DNA of 64,000 bases from Physcomitrium patens (GCF_000002425.4 NC_037256.1:18159982-18223981), one strand, 5' to 3'. Counted from the stretch's first letter, positions 1 to 12,252 are shown. Numbers and translations are program-made. The notes: a model not told the origin generated them from the sequence alone.

Positions 1-84
1 ATTTAAAATTCATTGCAACAAAATAAACCATTAAAAATTTCTTATAAAATGATATTAACTCTGGAAATGACCAAATTCAATAAC

Positions 85-2325
85 CTGTAACTGTTTGCCG
101 ATAGCAACAAATGGCTGAACATCCCCACGTGTGCCAACAATGAGCATGACTATTTTCAAAGGAGGAACTGGACTTTGATCATTCTCTTCGTTTCCCTCCT
201 CAATTCGGTTAGCTGCAGGAATTCCATGATCACTTTCCTCTTCATCCATGACATGGTCTCCAAAGAGATCCCGGGCCAGTTGGCCACTTTGACGGAGGTC
301 AAATTCCACGCCTCCATCCGTTTGGATCATAGCAAATTGTCTCAAAAGCTTTTTCTGGAACAGTTAACAATCAAGCCATTTTTAGATGGATGGAATACAA
401 ACTACTTCGAACTAACATCACCTTGTTCAAATTAATCGTGCTTTGGGAGAAAGAAGAGTAAGAGCGTTACGAAACCTTTTTCCGGTCTAACAACTTGGAC
501 CTTGCAGCTACTCGAACATTCGCATTATCACGATTCTTGTTAATTCTTCTTTTCAGTATGTTGGACTGCGTCAGATGGTCTTGGCGAATTCTCTCTGACA
601 TTTGAAAGTCTGCTTCTGGCATCGACGTTGTCCTGGGCATTTGGTCTGAACACCACAATGCAAAAATTAAAATTTACCTAAATCTCCAGATCTTACAAGT
701 TATTATATTCTGTTAGACAGTAGTGGATCTAATGCGTGCTACACTGAGCTTCAAGTATTACGTTTGGAATTTGGTTTATCATTTGCATCAAGTTCCTGCT
801 TAGTTGAATAATTAAGAAAGTTAAAATTTCAAAAGAGGTACAATAAGACACGAAAAAACCGTCCTGAAACTCATTTTTTGAAGTGCATGCTAAAGTAAGG
901 TGCAAATACATATAAAGTCTAACTCCACATAGATCGAAAAAGATTCACAGTTTCAAATCTGTATGCCCTGATGAAAAATATACAGGCCCAGGAGCTCCAA
1001 AACAAAACAAAAATTTGATTTTATTTGCATTGATAAATAGCATAGCGATACAAAATAGAACGCGTCACCTTTTGCTGGAGTTCCACCGAGACTGCTTTGG
1101 TCAACCTCCTCAATTGCTTGTGGTGTTGGAAAGGGAGTTACAAGGGCTTCAACCTCTTCTGCTATGCTTTCAGGGGCATCCGTACTAGTAACAGTAGAGG
1201 GCATCCAGACAGGAAGAGATTGTGTGGCCTGTAGGGGCCTCCCTGCTTCGATTGGTGTCTTTTGTTCACTTCCTGGCTATTTAAAACAAAAGTAAACTTT
1301 TCATCTGAATATTATAATACTATAAGTATTTCATCGGCAGATTAACAGGAACCTCGAAAGAACATTCCAGCGTTTACAATATGAAAACCTGGACTCAATT
1401 AGTAAAATATATCCACAAAAGAAATGATGGTGATCGAAATATAGGAGCTCCCCTCCAACAAGCCAAAGCGAAAAAACGAGATGTAATACCTGCAGATCAT
1501 ATTGCGGACCATGTAATGGAAAAGGCTGAGGATCCCGATGGTGTTGAGTATCGCCTATGGGACCCGGTAAATGAGAATCACTGTGAGTTGCAAAGACCTT
1601 TGTTGAGTCCTTCGACTTCGGACCAAGAAGCGATATTTTCCCGCCCTCTGAATCTCCTTTATCACCACCATTTCCGTATGCCATGTTGCCATCTGAATCG
1701 TTAAAAAGATCATCCTTGGACCTAAACAAATATATTACAAGACGTGTGATCAGTGAAAGACAAAGATGTGGTATGATGGCAATGCCAAATTCTGCACTGT
1801 ACCATTAAAAAAATGCTACATCTCAAGAACCTTATACAGGAAAAGAAAAGAAAAAACAAAAAGATAAAAATAAAAATAAAAATAAAAATCCTGATTAAGA
1901 ATGATCACACAATCTTGACTTCACCAAATCTAAAAACTTCTCAAAAGGGAGGATAAAACAAACAACCTGGTGCCTGTAGGATTTAGAATTTCATTCACAT
2001 GTGGAACTTCATTAAGGACATTTTCTTTGGGCCTGCCACGAGTAGGCCATGTTTCAATTGCAATGTCCGATAAATCAACTTGGGAAAGTGCACTTTCGTT
2101 TTTATCTTTGGATAGAAGTGCTGATATGATCCCAGAACTCTCATTATTGTTGCCAGAACCAGCGTCCGCGGCCAAATTCGGCAGAGCTTTTGAAGATACT
2201 TGAGCCGGAAATGTGGTCTGAAGAGGGACCTGTGGGCTGTTAGGCAATGGTTTTGAAGCCGTAGAAGATGTGCCTGGAGGAACATAGGAACTGACTCCTA
2301 CGTCACGTTCCCCGGACAGCGTCAT
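85..2325 (-). CDS. UGT80: Sterol 3-beta-glucosyltransferase, N-terminal part (partial gene, 5 exons)
   Basis: Transfers glucose from UDP-glucose to membrane sterols in known UGT80 enzymes. I placed five exons by splice sites and reading phase: 1967-2325, 1490-1721, 1069-1276, 476-645 and 85-354. Together they give 1239 nt, exactly 413 codons, with every phase matching. The last visible exon carries PPLKIVMLIVGTRGDVQPF followed by VAIGKQLQ, the start of the GT-B fold that is the hallmark of this family, then a GT donor at 84. The catalytic and UDP-binding parts lie beyond the left edge. The ATG at 2325 is the first Met after an in-frame TAA at 2359-2361. About 390 residues precede the hallmark. 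They are low-complexity, Ser/Thr/Pro and acid rich, and longer than I recall for angiosperm UGT80A proteins. Family call very secure; exon borders secure by phase. Confidence 0.9.
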
Positions 2326-2392
2326 TATAGACGCCGAGAATATACACCAAACTGGTTTTTAATAAGCCGAATGAACGGAGGAGAGTGGAACA

Positions 2393-4450
2393 CCTATCTC
2401 AGCCAAGAAAAGAAAACCATCTCAACTTCCGAAACCGTCGGAAACCCAAGATTATAGTCTGCAACCCGAGGAAACAACTTTCAGATTCGCAATACAACAA
2501 GTCTCTTGAAAATATCAAGCACTTTCGAACTGCTAAATTAATACTGGTTTATCCTTTGAAAGAGATCAACTTTCAGTTAAAAAATTAAATACACTTATTT
2601 CCTAGTGCTTCCGGTTAAGCACATAATGAACAAATTTTAAAATTTCCGACTACGTTTCATTCATAATCGAAACTCATCGCAAACCACTTCTGTACGAACA
2701 ACAGTCTCTATTGTAGCTGTGATGAACATGTGATGCTCCTGCATACACCATTCTTCGTCTCAGGTCACTGGTCAATTCTAGAAAGCCAAGCTTCATAGAC
2801 AAAAGAGGGCTCATCGTTCTGGTTTGGGGTCAACAAACGCACTGAACACCTTCGACCTCATCAAGATGAAAAAGAAATTAATCAAAGTCTAACTGGTCAG
2901 AGAATTCCCATTCACGACGGAAATCTACGTCATAAAAGATAATGCCTTGGGCGCACGAGAGACACATTAAAATTTTCCATCTAATCATTCATCTTCATAT
3001 GACCTAGCTGACTCAAAAAAGCAATGAGCGGCATACAAGATCCTTGTCACAGCCATTGCTAGTACACTAACAATCCTAAATCTGATGAAAAATCCCAGCA
3101 ACAACGAATCCAATAAAATCGTCGAACACGACACTAGGTGTTGAATTTTACAGTACATGTACCGTCCATTAACAATCCCACTGATTCTATGCGTCCATTG
3201 AAACACCACAGTTATATTTTCCTACGAAACGTCCCGTGCAGTATCAACACCGAATACCTAATCTACTCACAGTCAGATGTCCACGACTAAAAAATGCACC
3301 AAACCACTGATAAAGGGTGGGCATCTACAAACATAGCAGAGGAAATGACCAAATCTGAGAGTATGCAATGAATCGCCCATATTTAATCGCTAAGAATCAT
3401 GCAAAGCTCCATGTGAGCAATGACATAACACCTACTCTCAATTAATCGTCATGGGGCGGAATTCAAGTGAATACAGGTGGAAAAGTCCAACAACTCAAAT
3501 GCCAATCGTTTATTGTGTTCGTTCAGGGTCAACAATCATGCACAAAACACAAGCACAAAAATCCGAAGCAAAAACACTGCAAAAAACCCGAAACTGCGTC
3601 TCGAAATGTTTCATTCACAAAACAAGCCATGCGACGTGTTTTGAAAGAAGCAAAATGACAAAATGAGTATTATTTCCCAATTAAACGCTGCATCCACACT
3701 CCACTGCATTGTTCGGACCTTTCCGTGAAATTAATCTTTGAAAGTTCATTTTTAAAAATTATCCGCGTACAAGCCGACTATATGCCCCACAACAGAGTAG
3801 CAATACAACAATGTCAGAAAAGCAGAGCGCATTTTAAGAAACTGAAGGCACCAAGACGGAACAGAAACGCCTATATTGAAACCTCTAAACTGCACTCTAG
3901 AAGCAAGGATTACGTTAAAAACAGAATAACTAAACCGGTAAGCTAACCTTGACTGACAACCAGGCACAAAAACCACAAACATTCTCTGAACAAAGCAATA
4001 ACAATACCTATGAGCATCCAACGATCTAAAATTCGGTTGTAGCTAAATCCTCACACCACGACGATCCCTCACCAGCTCTTCGCCGACCTCAATCCAGCTC
4101 ATACTCACCACACTTCAATTTCTTGAAAAAAGCACCACTTCAAACAACCAACCCCTCGGATTCCTACCTTTCCTCACCAATACTCACTAAATCTTAACCT
4201 GGCAAAAAGTTCACCACCTCAACAACTCATCAACCTTCATATCCCCTCAACTCCCCGATCATTGCTCCAAATCGCTTACAAACAAATAATTCAACGCACC
4301 AGAACCAAGGGAGCCTTGAATACAAGAACAAGCTCCGATCATAACCGACGCCAGCCGAAACTTAAGAATGAGAAGGAAAAAAAAAATATGTGTATCCTAG
4401 AACGGAGGGAGAGCAAGCAAAGGAAGAGAGCGAGTTCGTGGTGATGGAGA
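2393..4450 (-). promoter_or_regulatory. Possible 5' leader exon and leader intron of the UGT80 gene
   Basis: No protein-like frame is seen between the UGT80 start codon and about 4.48 kb. On the minus strand 4199-4450 is pyrimidine rich at its upstream end, as plant leaders often are. It ends in CAG followed by GTTAAG at 4198, a good donor. A TTCTTTTCTTGG tract ending in AG at 2394-2395 could be the acceptor. This would give a leader intron of about 1.8 kb. Transcript data are needed; the region could instead be plain promoter. Confidence 0.3.
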
Positions 4451-4654
4451 CAGGCAGGGGTCATGAGTAGTCATAGGCTCACAATTGACTGCGAAACATT
4501 ACGGAAGAGGGGGGGCCACAAAGCAAGCATATCGCAGTTCTGGACAAGGCGACGAGGCCAGCGAATTTGTCAAACGGATTTTTTACATTGAAAAAAAAAT
4601 AACATGTACATGCGTGTATTAAGTATGGAAAATCAAAAATTACTATTCTAATTA

Positions 4655-4655
4655 A

Positions 4656-4681
<26 letters not shown>
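4655..4681. repeat. (TA)n microsatellite
   Basis: About 13 uninterrupted TA units just upstream of the presumed UGT80 promoter region. It could supply TATA-like sequence, but nothing else supports that. Confidence 0.8.
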
Positions 4682-4686
<5 letters not shown>

Positions 4687-4689
4687 TAT

Positions 4690-6276
4690 GGCCTGTTGTA
4701 TGAAAGTTGGTTCCTTGATAGTGGTAATATTTAAAAGCCTTTCAAATGACCTGATTACTTGATACAAATAAAGAAGCAAATTGAAACTGTATTAAACTTT
4801 GTCAACATCTGTATGTATTCTAGAATTGTTTGAAGATTACTCAATATTGCAATACTGTCTAGGCGTGTATAAATTCACCTACAATTTGCACTTGAAATCT
4901 GATAAAACCATTAAAATCATGTTAGGATTTGATATATGTATGAAGACAACAAATCTTATTTTATCTCAATCATAATAATTACAAAAAGGCTATTTTAAAA
5001 TTTTAACTCAACTCCTAAATTTACCTAACTTGAAAATATTTTAACAACATGAATAAGCATGACCTTGAAAATAAAATAATAATAATAATAATAATTACTA
5101 CTAAAAATTTGGTAAATAAAATCCATTACCTTGATAAATGATTGAAATCACTTGAAACTTTGTAAGTTGAAGATCCAAAGTTGACATCAATATTTTAATT
5201 AATGATAAAAATTTGTTGAATTTTTTATTACATTAATTAATGATCAAATGGCTCTCAATCACCTACAATTTATTTTCTTCTCTACTTATATAAGAAAAAG
5301 TGTATGTCCGATTGTCTGTCCACAAAAATCATTGATTGCCTGAGGTATAAAATTAGTTATAAAATCAAGTATGTGGAGAAGGGCACATCCACATGAGGGG
5401 AGAGAGAGGGCCGTGGCATTCACTCTGCCACATGGCTGCTGCATTCTAATATGCCACCCAATATATTCCTGGCTCTGTTCTCAGCCCCTTCCCAACCTCC
5501 CCATCTCCATTCCAACCCCCATCCTCCGTCCCCTGTCTTTCTTTCTTTTTTTTTTTTTTTTTTTTTGGATTGAATCTATGCGACCAAAGCTTTGATATAA
5601 CATTTATCAAGGATGAGAAGATTTTGATCTTATCAAAGAGTAGAGTTGCCATTTTGAAGGTGTGAGTTGAAGGAATTTAAAAAACAGTAGATTTGGATCT
5701 AAATAATATGTTGGAGGTTGCTTAGTTTTGGTTTGTTATATAGTTCACAATGGTTTCTGCATTAAGGTATGTTGTATATGCTTCCAACTTCTTGTTTTAT
5801 CTAAATTTTAGGTTTAAATTTGCTCATTAGCAACAATTCAAGAATCATTAGTGCTCAAGAGGTGCATTGCATTGCAGTTGTAGAAATTGAAATAAGTATA
5901 TCTAAATTCAACACTTTCATATAATAGATTTGACATGACATAATAATATCTTTTTATTGCACAAAATTACATTTTAAATATTGATTTTGATTTTTATATT
6001 AATATGACTATTATTTTGTACTAAATAAAATATTACATAAATGAAATAATCAATTTAATATATTTAAAATAATTAAAATAATATTACTATGTATTTTTAT
6101 ATTTTGAAAAAAATTAAATAATAAATATAATTATCTTAGCCTAGATCATTCAAAAAAAATTAATTTTTATAATCATATTACATTTTGAGTTGTTGAATAT
6201 GTAAATAGTAGTATTAGTGTAATTTTTTAAACACCTTCTATTTGTAAACAAATCAATCTAGTTGCTTGTTGATTAT
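4690..6276. other. A+T-rich intergenic DNA with one GC-rich patch
   Basis: No coding or RNA gene is supported. A short AAT run lies near 5076-5093. At 5370-5545 there is an isolated GC-rich patch followed by a run of about 23 T. A T run next to GC-rich sequence could be the tail of a minus-strand retroposed copy, but I see no pol III boxes or target duplication. Confidence 0.5.
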
Positions 6277-6806
6277 TGACAAGGACAAAAATTTAGTGAA
6301 TGCAAATAAATAAGTAGAATCTTTGTTAAAGAAAGATGGAAAAAAAAAATGTATATTCAAAAAAAATGAAATGGCTATTGCTAAAAGATAAGAAAACTAG
6401 AGACCCTTGAAACTAGATTAAAAGTAAAAAAAGAATTAATAAGAGTGAAAAAGGCTTCATTCTTGCCTCTATGTATACTATCTAATTAGAAGTAATATTC
6501 TATAGGACCTCTAATATATGTCCAACTTGTAGAACATGCATCTATCTTGCAAGATAAGCTTCCAATATGTGTACCACATATCCAACTTGTACCACAAGTC
6601 AGCAATATGCGCGATATGAGGCCAACTTCTCAATTAAATTTTCAACCTATCAATCAATTATAGACATATTTAAAGCCAAAGCTACATCTATATAGCTTCT
6701 AAGAAGTTCTTTTATAAGATATTTATAATTTTATTTTCTTTTTATCTACTTTTATTTATTCATATTATCTATGTAATTATTAGAATAAATATGGATGTCT
6801 ATGATA
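6277..6806 (-). repeat. Solo LTR of the E1/H family, inverted
   Basis: Reading the minus strand, this matches the E1/H LTR from its first bases (degraded TGTC...GACAT at 6806) through the TATA/hairpin zone near 6460 to the CTTGTCCTTG end at 6277. It lies head to head with the H 5' LTR, with only three bases between them. The flanks attat and atttg are at best a partial target duplication. Confidence 0.75.
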
Positions 6807-6809
6807 ATT

Positions 6810-7006
6810 TGTCACAGACATACATATTTATCCTAATAATTATCTAAATAATAAGAATAAGTAGAAGTAAGTCAAAGTAAATAAATATGATAATATCTTG
6901 TGGATAGCTTCTTAGAAGCTTCATAGATGCTACTTTGCCTTTACATGTCTATAGGTGATTGATAGGTTGAAAACTTGGCTAACAAGGAGGCCATATGTTG
7001 ACATGT
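6810..7006 (+). repeat. H 5' LTR, left segment (interrupted by E1)
   Basis: Begins TGTCACAGACATAC, like the E1 LTR start. It is cut at 7006 by the E1 insertion and continues at 14196, with CATGT duplicated at both junctions. Confidence 0.8.
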
Positions 7007-7567
7007 TGTCACGGACATACTCATGTAAGCTAGTAATTACATATATAAATAGGTAGAAGTAAGTAAAAGTAGATAAAAAAAAGATAATTTTATAGTATTT
7101 GATATGGAAGCTTCCTAGAAGCTTAATAGATGCTACTTTGACTTTATAGGTATCTTTAATTGACTTTTTGGATTAGAAACGTGGTCAACAAGTTGGCCAT
7201 GTGCCAGTTATGTTGTTAGCTTGAAGACCAAGCTAACAATGTGGCCCACATGTAGAAAAACTTGTCTTATAAGTCAAGGCATGTGTCTTATAAAGTCAAC
7301 ACATATTGAAGGTCCTATAAAACGTTGCCACGTGGCCCCTAGTTAGATAGTATATATAGAGACAAGAGTGAAGCCTTCTTCACTCTTATCAACTCTTTTC
7401 TTGTTTCTAGTCTAGTTTCAAGAGTCTTCATGTTTTCTAGTCTTTAGCAATAGCCATTCCAATTTTTCTTTCAATATATATACTTGTTTATTTATATTTT
7501 CTTACCTTTCTTTGAGTGAAGGCTCACTTGTCTGAATTGCTTTTTCATCGAGTTCTTGTCCTTGACA
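7007..7567 (+). repeat. E1 5' LTR
   Basis: 561 bp, TGTCACGG...CCTTGACA, so it ends in TGTCA/TGACA-like inverted termini. It holds a TATA box and a hairpin just upstream of the predicted transcript start. Confidence 0.93.
7351..7392 (+). promoter_or_regulatory. E1 LTR promoter: TATA box, hairpin and predicted transcript 5' end
   Basis: TATATATAGA starts at 7351. The arms GACAAGAGTGAAG and CTTCACTCTTATC (7361-7390) form a stem with a four-base loop. The 11-mer ACTCTTATCAA at 7382-7392 starts 31 nt after the TATA start, where plant transcripts usually begin. The E1 3' LTR has the unmutated form ACTCTTGTCAA at 14005-14015, which pairs perfectly with the site at 7570-7580. Confidence 0.65.
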
Positions 7568-7569
7568 GA

Positions 7570-7580
7570 TTGACAAGAGT
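7570..7580 (+). other. E1 primer binding site, apparently of self-priming type
   Basis: TTGACAAGAGT lies two bases inside the LTR. It is the exact reverse complement of ACTCTTGTCAA in the 3' LTR (one mismatch to the mutated 5' LTR). It does not begin with TGG, as sites complementary to tRNA 3' ends do. The same offset of two bases is seen in E3, E4, E5 and H. Confidence 0.7.
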
Positions 7581-7589
7581 ACACTTACA

Positions 7590-7694
7590 ATATTAGAGCT
7601 TTGTCTTATCTTGATTAAGAGTGGATTACCCCTTATTCTTGATAAGACACAAGCATATTAGAAGTTGCGGATTACCCACTTCTAAACTGATATT
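7590..7694 (+). repeat. E1 leader module (single copy)
   Basis: Bounded by ATATTAGAGCTT and AACTGATATT, an imperfect inverted pair. It contains two GTGGATTACCC / GCGGATTACCC motifs. The same module of about 103 bp recurs once in H and E5, twice in E4 and three times in E3. Confidence 0.75.
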
Positions 7695-7779
7695 GTCCTT
7701 AGTATTTTCTTTGTTATCAAGTCCTCTCTTCTATTTGTCTTGAGTGATATTAGACATTTTCTCTTTTCTAAGTGTTCTC

Positions 7780-8786
7780 ATGGCAGAACTTGCTGAAATG
7801 AAAAGTGCAATAGCACAAATATAAGAGCAATTGAGGGAGTTAATGCTTGCAATGCATCAGCTCAATTTACCACCATAAGGAGCAACAAGATTGGCAAGAA
7901 GTAAAGATATAGAAATGATTGGAGCTGCTTCAACATCTGCACCAAATCATGTCCCTTCTCCTATGGTGGAACGCCCTTCCAGTGTTCAAGAACCAAGAAT
8001 TGCCCTATCCGAGAAGTTTGATGGCACCAGATCCAAGTTTCGAGGTTTTATCAATCAAGTGCAACTTGTGATTGAACTTCAACCCCAAAGCTATCCAACT
8101 CTAGGATCGCAAGTTAGATTCATTGATACGCTTCTTTCAGGTTCAGCACTATCATGGTTTTCATCTTTTTTTGAACGACGAGATCCAATATTGGATAATC
8201 TAGAGATTTTTCTGGTAGAGTTTTAATCCATATATGGAGAATATGATGTAATTTGTATTGCAACTAATAAGTTCCATATTTTACAACAAGACAATCGATC
8301 ACTAATGTTGTATGCTTTACAATTTTGATGACTTGCAATTGATATCAAGTGGAATGATGCCGCACTTATTAGTGAATTTTTTATGGATTACAATATGAAG
8401 TAAAAAAATTAATGCTCAACTTATCTGATCCTCAAACATTGAGTCAAGCAATTGACTTTGCTATGAAGTGTGACAATTGCCTTTTTGAATTTCGATCTAA
8501 GAACCGTAGAAGTGAATCTCAACGTAACTATAATTCAATAGCAACACCAACATCTCTTCAACACATACATTCGAAAGTAGAGGATATGTAAATTGATGCA
8601 GTACATTTCAAATCTCTTATTGAACAAGAAAAGATTTATCGTCGTCAAGAAGGATTATGTTTATACTGTGGAGAACCAAAACACACTGCTCAATATTATC
8701 CAAAGAAACGACGCAACTACAAAATGAGGAGTATGGCTATCAAAGAAGACAATATGTCAAAAAACGAGTTTATCCAGCTACAATAG
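7780..8786 (+). pseudogene. E1 gag (broken)
   Basis: Capsid/nucleocapsid polyprotein of the element. It starts at ATGGCAGAACTTGC and holds the retrotransposon gag core (EKFDGTRSKFRGF, ALSWFSSFFE) around residues 60-140. A CCHC zinc knuckle (CLYCGEPKHTAQYY, last Cys lost) sits near 8655-8700. It ends at TAG 8784-8786. Breaks are several TAA and TGA stops (7823, 7876, 8224, 8326, 8588 areas) and a one-base loss in a T run near 8377. Without that loss the frame would be 336 codons. Confidence 0.85.
8759..8765 (+). promoter_or_regulatory. Candidate -1 ribosomal frameshift heptamer
   Basis: In the gag frame the sequence reads A AAA AAC, the canonical slippery heptamer. It lies 18 nt before the gag stop and inside the gag/pol overlap. 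Slipping back one base leads directly into the pol frame (RVYPATIGTV). E3 has the same overlap but no clear heptamer. Confidence 0.5.
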
Positions 8787-11700
8787 GGACTGTGTGCTTG
8801 GAACCTTACACAACATCTTGTAAAGGTCCTATTCTCTCCTTAGAACCATCTCCTTGTTTTACATTAAATGTTATTTTAGGACCTAAACATTACAAAGCCT
8901 GTGCCTTGTTAGATTCAAGAGCCTCAGCATGTTTCTTAGATGAAGAATTTACTAAAAGATATAACATATCTTTAGTAAAGAAAATTAAACTTGTTCATGT
9001 AGAAGTCATAGATGGTCGTCCATTATCTTCTGGAGATATTACTCACGAAACCCTTCCTATAGAAGTAATAATCAATGGTCATAATAGCTTTGTAGTATTT
9101 AATATCATTAGATCTCCCTCTAATCTAGTCATTTTAGATTTATCGTGGTTAGAAAAATACAACCCTCAAATAGATTGGATTTCTTGAACTCTTACTTTCT
9201 CTAAAAGTATAACTACTAGTGTAGTTGATCAAGTAAAGAGTCATAAGTCCAGTTCAATTAAACTCGTGTTTATAGGTGCAAAAGCTTTCTTGCATGCTGC
9301 TATGAAAGAATCACCATATATTATTTATGCTACACCCATTTCTAATGATACAAAGACTTCACGTGGCATTCCGAGCCAATATCAAGAATTTCAAAATGTA
9401 TTTGAAAAAAAGAATGCGGATACACTCTCGGAACATCATCCCTATGATTTTTCAATTGACCTTCAAGAAAGAGCACAACTGCCATTTGGACCAATCTGTA
9501 GTTTATCACAAAATGAGTTGATTGAACTCGAGGAATATATTGAAGAAAATCTAGCCAAGAATTTCATACGCCATTCTAAATGTCCCGCAAGAGCTCCAAT
9601 TCTATTTGTGAAGAAAAAAGATAGATCATTATGAATGTGTGTTGATTATCAAGGACTCAACAAGATTACCATCAATAACAAGTATCCACTACTTTTAATA
9701 TCTTGACTTCTTGATCAGTTGAATTAAGATAAGATCTATACAAAAATAGATCTCCTGGGAGCATACAATCTAGTATGCATCAAAGAAGGAGATGAATGGA
9801 AGACTGCGTTTCGAACTAAGTATGGACATTTTGAATACAAGATCATGCCTTTTGGACTTATAAATGCACCAGCAGCTTTTCAACATCTAATGAATGATGT
9901 TTTTTGAGAGTTTTTGGATGATTTTGTGGTCTGTTATCTTGACGACATCTTGATCTATTTTAAGAATCTAGAAGAACATGAACTTCATGTTCGTCATGTG
10001 TTACAAAAATTAAGAGATGCGAGACTTTATGCCAAGATAAAAAAGTGTGTATTCCACACTACTCAAGTCAATTTCTTAGGTTACATCATTTCAAATGATG
10101 GTCTTATGATGGATCCTAAGAAAGTTCAAACTATTATAGATTTAAAGATTCCAAAAATGGTAAGAGATGTCTAATGCTTTTTGGGATTTGCCAACTACTA
10201 TCGGATCTTCATCAAAGACTTCTCTCCAGTTGCAGCTCCACTAACACGTTTGACTTGTAAAGACAAACTCTAATGGAATCAAGAAGCAGAATCAAGAAGC
10301 TTTTAAATCTTTCAAGACAACATTTGTTTCTGCACCAATCTTGTATCGTGTTGATTTTTCCAAAGCGTTCTTTATGGAAATTGATGCATCAAATTTTGCT
10401 CTAGGTGCGGTTTTGTCACAAATGGAAATAGATGACAAACTTCATCCAATAGCCTTTCATTCAAGAAAATTCTCAACAGCAGAAATCAATTATGAGATCC
10501 ATGATAAAGAACTTCTTGCAATTGTATATTCTTTTCAAGAATGGCATCATTATTTAGAAGGTGCTTCTAGTTCGGTCACCGTATATACGGATCACAAGAA
10601 CCTCAAATATTTCATGTCAACATGCATATTAAAGTGTCGTCAAGCTCGTTGAAGCATGTCTTTATCAAGATTCGAATTCATCATCACTTATCAGCTAAAA
10701 AAATAATAAGGTTTATTCGATGCCTTGTCTAGACGTTCTTATCTTGCACCAAAAGAAGGAGATGCAGCTTTTGAGTAACAAAGAATAGTTCTCTTGAAGC
10801 CGAAGTAATTTCATCTTCGAGCAACAAAATCAACATTGATTGTTGATTTAACTTTTTTCAAGCAAGTCTAGTTAAGTATGTCTTCAGACCCTCTTATTCA
10901 TGATATCAAGAATAATTCTTCTAGATGTCATGATCCTTCTAAATTCGAGTTCAAGAACAACCTACTCTATTTTGAAGGATGCCTATATGTTCCAAAAGGA
11001 GAAGCATATTTACGTATTCTTCAAGCCCATCACGACTTTTCAGCAGCAGGATATTTTGGATACAATAAGACTTTGGAGCTGATATCTAAGAAATTTTGGT
11101 GGCCTCAAATGTGGAAGGCAGTCAAAGATTTTGTACAATCATGTGATGTTTGCTCAAGATCAAAAACTCCTCGTCATCGATCTTTTGGACTTCTTCAGCC
11201 ATTACCCATTCCAGAACAACCATAGTCTTCTGTTTCTATGGACTTCATCACGAATCTTCCAATCTCAGGTTTTTATGACTTTATATTCATGATAGTAGAT
11301 TATTTTACCAAGTTGGCTTATTTTGTACCATGTACAAAATCTATCACAAGTGAAGAAACAGCTAAGCTCTTTCTTGACAATATCTATCGCTATCATGGAT
11401 TATCCAAGGATATTATATCAGATAGAGGAACTCAATCTGTATCAAGATTTTGACAGACTCTTTTCAAGATTCTAAAAGTTGATATAAAACTATCTTTGGC
11501 ATTCCATCCTCAAACTGATGGACAAATGAAGCATGTTAATCAAGTTTTGGAGCAATATTTAAGATGTACCATTGACTACCAATAAGCTGATTGGACAACT
11601 CTTTTGCCATTGGCAGAGTTTGCTTACAATAATACGATACATTCTTCTACAAAACAAACACCTTTTTTTTACTAATTATGGTTATCATCCACAACTTGAT

Positions 11701-12252
11701 ACTTTTGACTTTTTAAAAGTTGATAATCCTACTGCGAAAGACTTGGCGATTTTTTTGTCAGAGCTACATGCAACGATGAAGGTGTAGTTAAAAGAAGCTC
11801 AAGAACAACAAAAGATGAATGGAGATGTCTATCGTAAGGAATAACCACCATTCTACTTGGGTGATAAGATATGGCTACTTTGTCGCAATATCAATACCAC
11901 TCATCCTTGTGACAAGATGGACTAGTGAAGGCTTGGACCATTTTCTATTTCTGTACAAATCAATCCAATTGCATATCATTTACATCTATCAGAGTCAATG
12001 AAAATCCATCCAGTATTCCTTGTGTCTCTTTTTAAACCATATATGGACATACCAAGAAGAAGACAAGCTCCACCTCCTCCAATAGAAGAGGACAATAATG
12101 AAGAGTTTGAAATAAAAGAAGTCTTAGATTCAAGGCGGCGCTGAAATAAATTAGAATATCTTATTTATTGGTGTGGATATTAGTGAACGCACATGGGAGC
12201 CAGTTAAGAATCTTGTAAATGCAGCAAAGGTGGTGGAGGCTTTTCATCGATG
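8766..12252 (+). pseudogene. E1 pol: protease, RT, RNase H, integrase, chromodomain (broken)
   Basis: The protease at 8830-9190 has ALLDSRASACF, so the active-site Gly is replaced by Arg. RT spans about 9560-10175 with FVKKKDRSL and the YLDD catalytic box near 9937. RNase H is at 10341-10652 (EIDASNFALGAVLSQ, YTDHKNLKYF). Integrase spans about 10878-11760 with the HHCC finger (ending SCDVCSRSK) and DDE-type motifs MDFITNLP and SDRGTQS. The chromodomain at about 12100-12250 includes EVLDSRR and WEPVKNL remnants. Many stops occur, most of them TAA or TGA where relatives have CAA or CGA. There are also a few indels. Confidence 0.85.

Noticed and set aside
1381..1704. 107-codon plus-strand frame
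   Set aside because: Antisense to UGT80 exon 2, which is fixed by phase and splice sites.
5540..5566. T run as the tail of a SINE or processed pseudogene
   Set aside because: No pol III boxes, no target duplication and no recognisable parent sequence next to it.
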